A stretch of 6,686 bases of DNA from Candidatus Rokuibacteriota bacterium (GTDB lineage Bacteria; JAUVQV01): positions 1 through 6,686 of the forward strand of contig JAUVQV010000046.1 in NCBI GenBank assembly GCA_030597995.1. Reading direction: 5' to 3'. Positions 4,878 through 6,686 of this stretch are shown one piece after another; the stretch's first letter is position 1, and every line of letters starts with the position of its first letter. Both the position numbers and the translations under genes were made by a program. Under the pieces are notes generated by a model that saw only the letters and a list, made by a program, of their open reading frames with translations, was not told the DNA's origin and ran no database searches.

Positions 4878-6686
4878 ATGAAATCAAAGTCTGTGGGTGC
4901 GGTTCTCATTGCCGTTCTCCTGCTCGGGGCATCTTCACCGGTTTCGGCGGGTATGATAACCGGGCAGGATTCCACCCAGCCCCGCGGGGCCGCGGGCGGG
5001 GCCTCCAACGCCGCCGGGCAGGATCTCTCACCGATCGCCGACGGTTTTCGTGCCCCGGCCTACTGGGCGACCAAACACGAGCCGGAATACCGGGATTGGG
5101 CCGGGACGATGATGGGGAACGCCATGCGCGACCCTTCGTTTTTCGCCACCCTTTCGGTCGCCAACCAGGACGTGATAAAGCTTTTCAATCACCTCTACCG
5201 GAGGCCGGAAAGCATCAGAGAGATTTTCACCGGGGCGGCCGGAGACTTCGCCACATTCGATGAATTGCTCACCTTCCTCGAGCTCGACCACGAGGGCCTC
5301 GCTCCGAGGGACGGAAAGCTCCAGCCGGAAGAACTCTTGCCGATCACGGCCGACCTCTGCCTGCGGTGCCACACTCCGGCCGGATGGATGGAGGGCCGCT
5401 CCGAGCCCGAAACAAAGACTTCGCCCTTTCTGAAGGGGCAGTTCTGGGGCGCGGCCATCCTCGAAAACCCGTCCCACGGTTTCGGTAATCCGCGCCGCGC
5501 GGACCTCACCGCGGAATCGGAGGCGGAAATGGACGGGGTGCAGTGCGACTTCTGCCACCGGGTCAGGGATAATTTCAAGAGGAAGTCCCTCTTTGACGGA
5601 AGCGAAATGGCCAACGGCATCGGAGGTTTTTTCTCAGACCCGCGAGATCCGTTCTCGGGGACCTCCGGGGGCCTCGGGAAAGACAAAGTGAGACCGGTGT
5701 ACGAATTCATCAAGGAGGGGGCCTTCTGCGGCACCTGCCACGACGTAACGAACCCGCTGATCAGGACGAGAACCGCGGTCAACGGCCGGGTCCCCGATGA
5801 CATGCCCCATCCGATCGAACGAACCTACACCGAGTGGTATTGGAGCGATTTTCGGCGCGAGGGGAACTGCCAGAGCTGCCACCGCCCGATGGGATTCACC
5901 GGGGCTCAGACCTGGATGATTCACCCCGTGCTCGAAACGCTGTGGGGTAAGGTGGATCAGAAGTGGCGTGCGTATCCTTACCGGGACGAAGTCCCGGCAC
6001 GGGCCGCGCTCTGGAAGGAGGCCGCGGACCGGAACCGGGAATTTATACGCACCGGCACTGCCGAGATGTCTTTTCTTGATCCCGCAGTGGACGGCGATGA
6101 AGTCACTGTCAGGGTGAAGGTGATCAATAAAACCGGCCACAAACTCCCGACCGGATTCGCCGAGGGGAGGCAGATGTGGATCCAGATCCTGGCCGTGGAC
6201 GAGGCGGGCACCCGGGTCTTCGAGAGCGGCTACATGAAAGACGGCTCCCTCGTCCGCGACGAATACTTCAACGGTGAGGCCATAAGGGACGAAGGACGAG
6301 CCATGATCAAGGTCTATGAGATGGAGGCCCTGGCTTCCGGGTACGATCCGGCCGTCATCATCCCCGGTAATGAGCATTTCCACTTCATTCTGATGAACAA
6401 CATCGTCAAGGACAACCGCATCCCTCCCAAGGGATACAACAAGGAAGCCTACACCGCGGACGGGGCCTTCATCATTCCGCACGATCCCAAGGACACCGAC
6501 TACGCCGACGGGCAGAACTGGGATGTCACCCCTTACACCTTCACCGTCCCCGACCGGGCACAGGGGAAGATACGTGTCACCGCCACCCTGAAGTACCAGA
6601 CCTTTTCGAAGGCATATCTCGATTTTCTCAAAGAGAACGACCGGGAGCAGACCGTCTCCTGCGGCGGCCGGGCCAGGGACATTCCC
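4878..6686 (+). CDS. Secreted multihaem c-type cytochrome, cytochrome c554-like (3' end outside window)
   Basis: An open frame of 603 codons runs off the window end. An in-frame TGA at 4863 leaves ATG 4878 as the start; the Shine-Dalgarno signal is weak. Residues 1-24 are a signal peptide (MKSK, hydrophobic core, cleavage after VSA). Four CxxCH haem-attachment motifs are present: CLRCH 161-165, CDFCH 223-227, CGTCH 284-288 and CQSCH 331-335. This places it with periplasmic or outer-surface electron-transfer cytochromes, broadly like the cytochrome c554 group. Near the N-terminus, W63-A-T-K-H67 followed by EPEYRDW looks like a haem motif that has lost both cysteines. Residues from about 395 on have no haem motif and form a beta-rich domain with the V-x-N-K-T-G-H-K-L-P-T-G signature (H421), common at the C-terminus of related multihaem proteins. 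YQTFSKAYLDFL near the end suggests that only a modest part is missing. The electron donor and acceptor are unknown. Confidence 0.9.
   Translation, partial: MKSKSVGAVLIAVLLLGASSPVSAGMITGQDSTQPRGAAGGASNAAGQDLSPIADGFRAPAYWATKHEPEYRDWAGTMMGNAMRDPSFFATLSVANQDVIKLFNHLYRRPESIREIFTGAAGDFATFDELLTFLELDHEGLAPRDGKLQPEELLPITADLCLRCHTPAGWMEGRSEPETKTSPFLKGQFWGAAILENPSHGFGNPRRADLTAESEAEMDGVQCDFCHRVRDNFKRKSLFDGSEMANGIGGFFSDPRDPFSGTSGGLGKDKVRPVYEFIKEGAFCGTCHDVTNPLIRTRTAVNGRVPDDMPHPIERTYTEWYWSDFRREGNCQSCHRPMGFTGAQTWMIHPVLETLWGKVDQKWRAYPYRDEVPARAALWKEAADRNREFIRTGTAEMSFLDPAVDGDEVTVRVKVINKTGHKLPTGFAEGRQMWIQILAVDEAGTRVFESGYMKDGSLVRDEYFNGEAIRDEGRAMIKVYEMEALASGYDPAVIIPGNEHFHFILMNNIVKDNRIPPKGYNKEAYTADGAFIIPHDPKDTDYADGQNWDVTPYTFTVPDRAQGKIRVTATLKYQTFSKAYLDFLKENDREQTVSCGGRARDIP

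Noticed and set aside
5634..6482. A 282-codon open frame on the minus strand opposite the cytochrome
   Set aside because: The plus strand encodes an unmistakable multihaem cytochrome there. Long antisense frames are common opposite GC-rich genes, and the antisense protein has no recognisable domain, signal or start context.
1..6686. CRISPR array, tRNA, insertion sequence or attachment site
   Set aside because: No regularly spaced long repeats, tRNA-like cloverleaf, transposase fragment or flanking duplications were seen on either strand.

Overview
The window looks like a piece of a GC-rich anaerobic bacterial chromosome. A multihaem c-type cytochrome, an unassigned radical SAM protein, a Ktr-type potassium system and an apparent selenocysteine codon together suggest a Desulfobacterota/'deltaproteobacterial' metal reducer or syntroph. 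That assignment is inference from gene content; no rRNA or other marker gene is present.

Layout. Positions 11-3714 are all on the minus strand. Reading in the direction of transcription they hold a radical SAM protein (3714-2143), a 114-base gap with short repeats, then a translationally coupled ktrB-ktrA pair (2028-679 and 682-11, overlapping by 4 bases). A divergent control region (3715-3876) carries a good minus-strand promoter and a perfect 13-bp palindrome. Positions 3877-6686 are on the plus strand: a secreted beta-propeller/DsbA-like protein (3877-4731), a 146-base gap with an inverted repeat, and a secreted multihaem cytochrome c (4878 to beyond the window end).

The most important point is that the DsbA-like gene looks interrupted but probably is not. 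An in-frame TGA at 4288-4290 sits exactly where the first cysteine of the CPYC redox motif belongs. The frame is the same on both sides, and a hairpin (GAGGC-TGTT-GCCTC) begins 11 nt after the TGA with a G in its loop. This fits selenocysteine insertion, giving a 284-residue selenoprotein with a U-P-Y-C active site. Ordinary gene calling would report a 137-residue fragment followed by a headless thioredoxin-fold fragment.

How the genes may work together. The selenoprotein and the cytochrome both have signal peptides and should act outside the cytoplasmic membrane. Since CxxCH cysteines must be kept reduced for haem attachment, a reactive thiol/selenol oxidoreductase next to a multihaem cytochrome is a plausible partner, but this is only suggested by proximity. 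KtrA and KtrB form a potassium uptake channel and its cytoplasmic gating ring. The radical SAM protein has no function I can assign.
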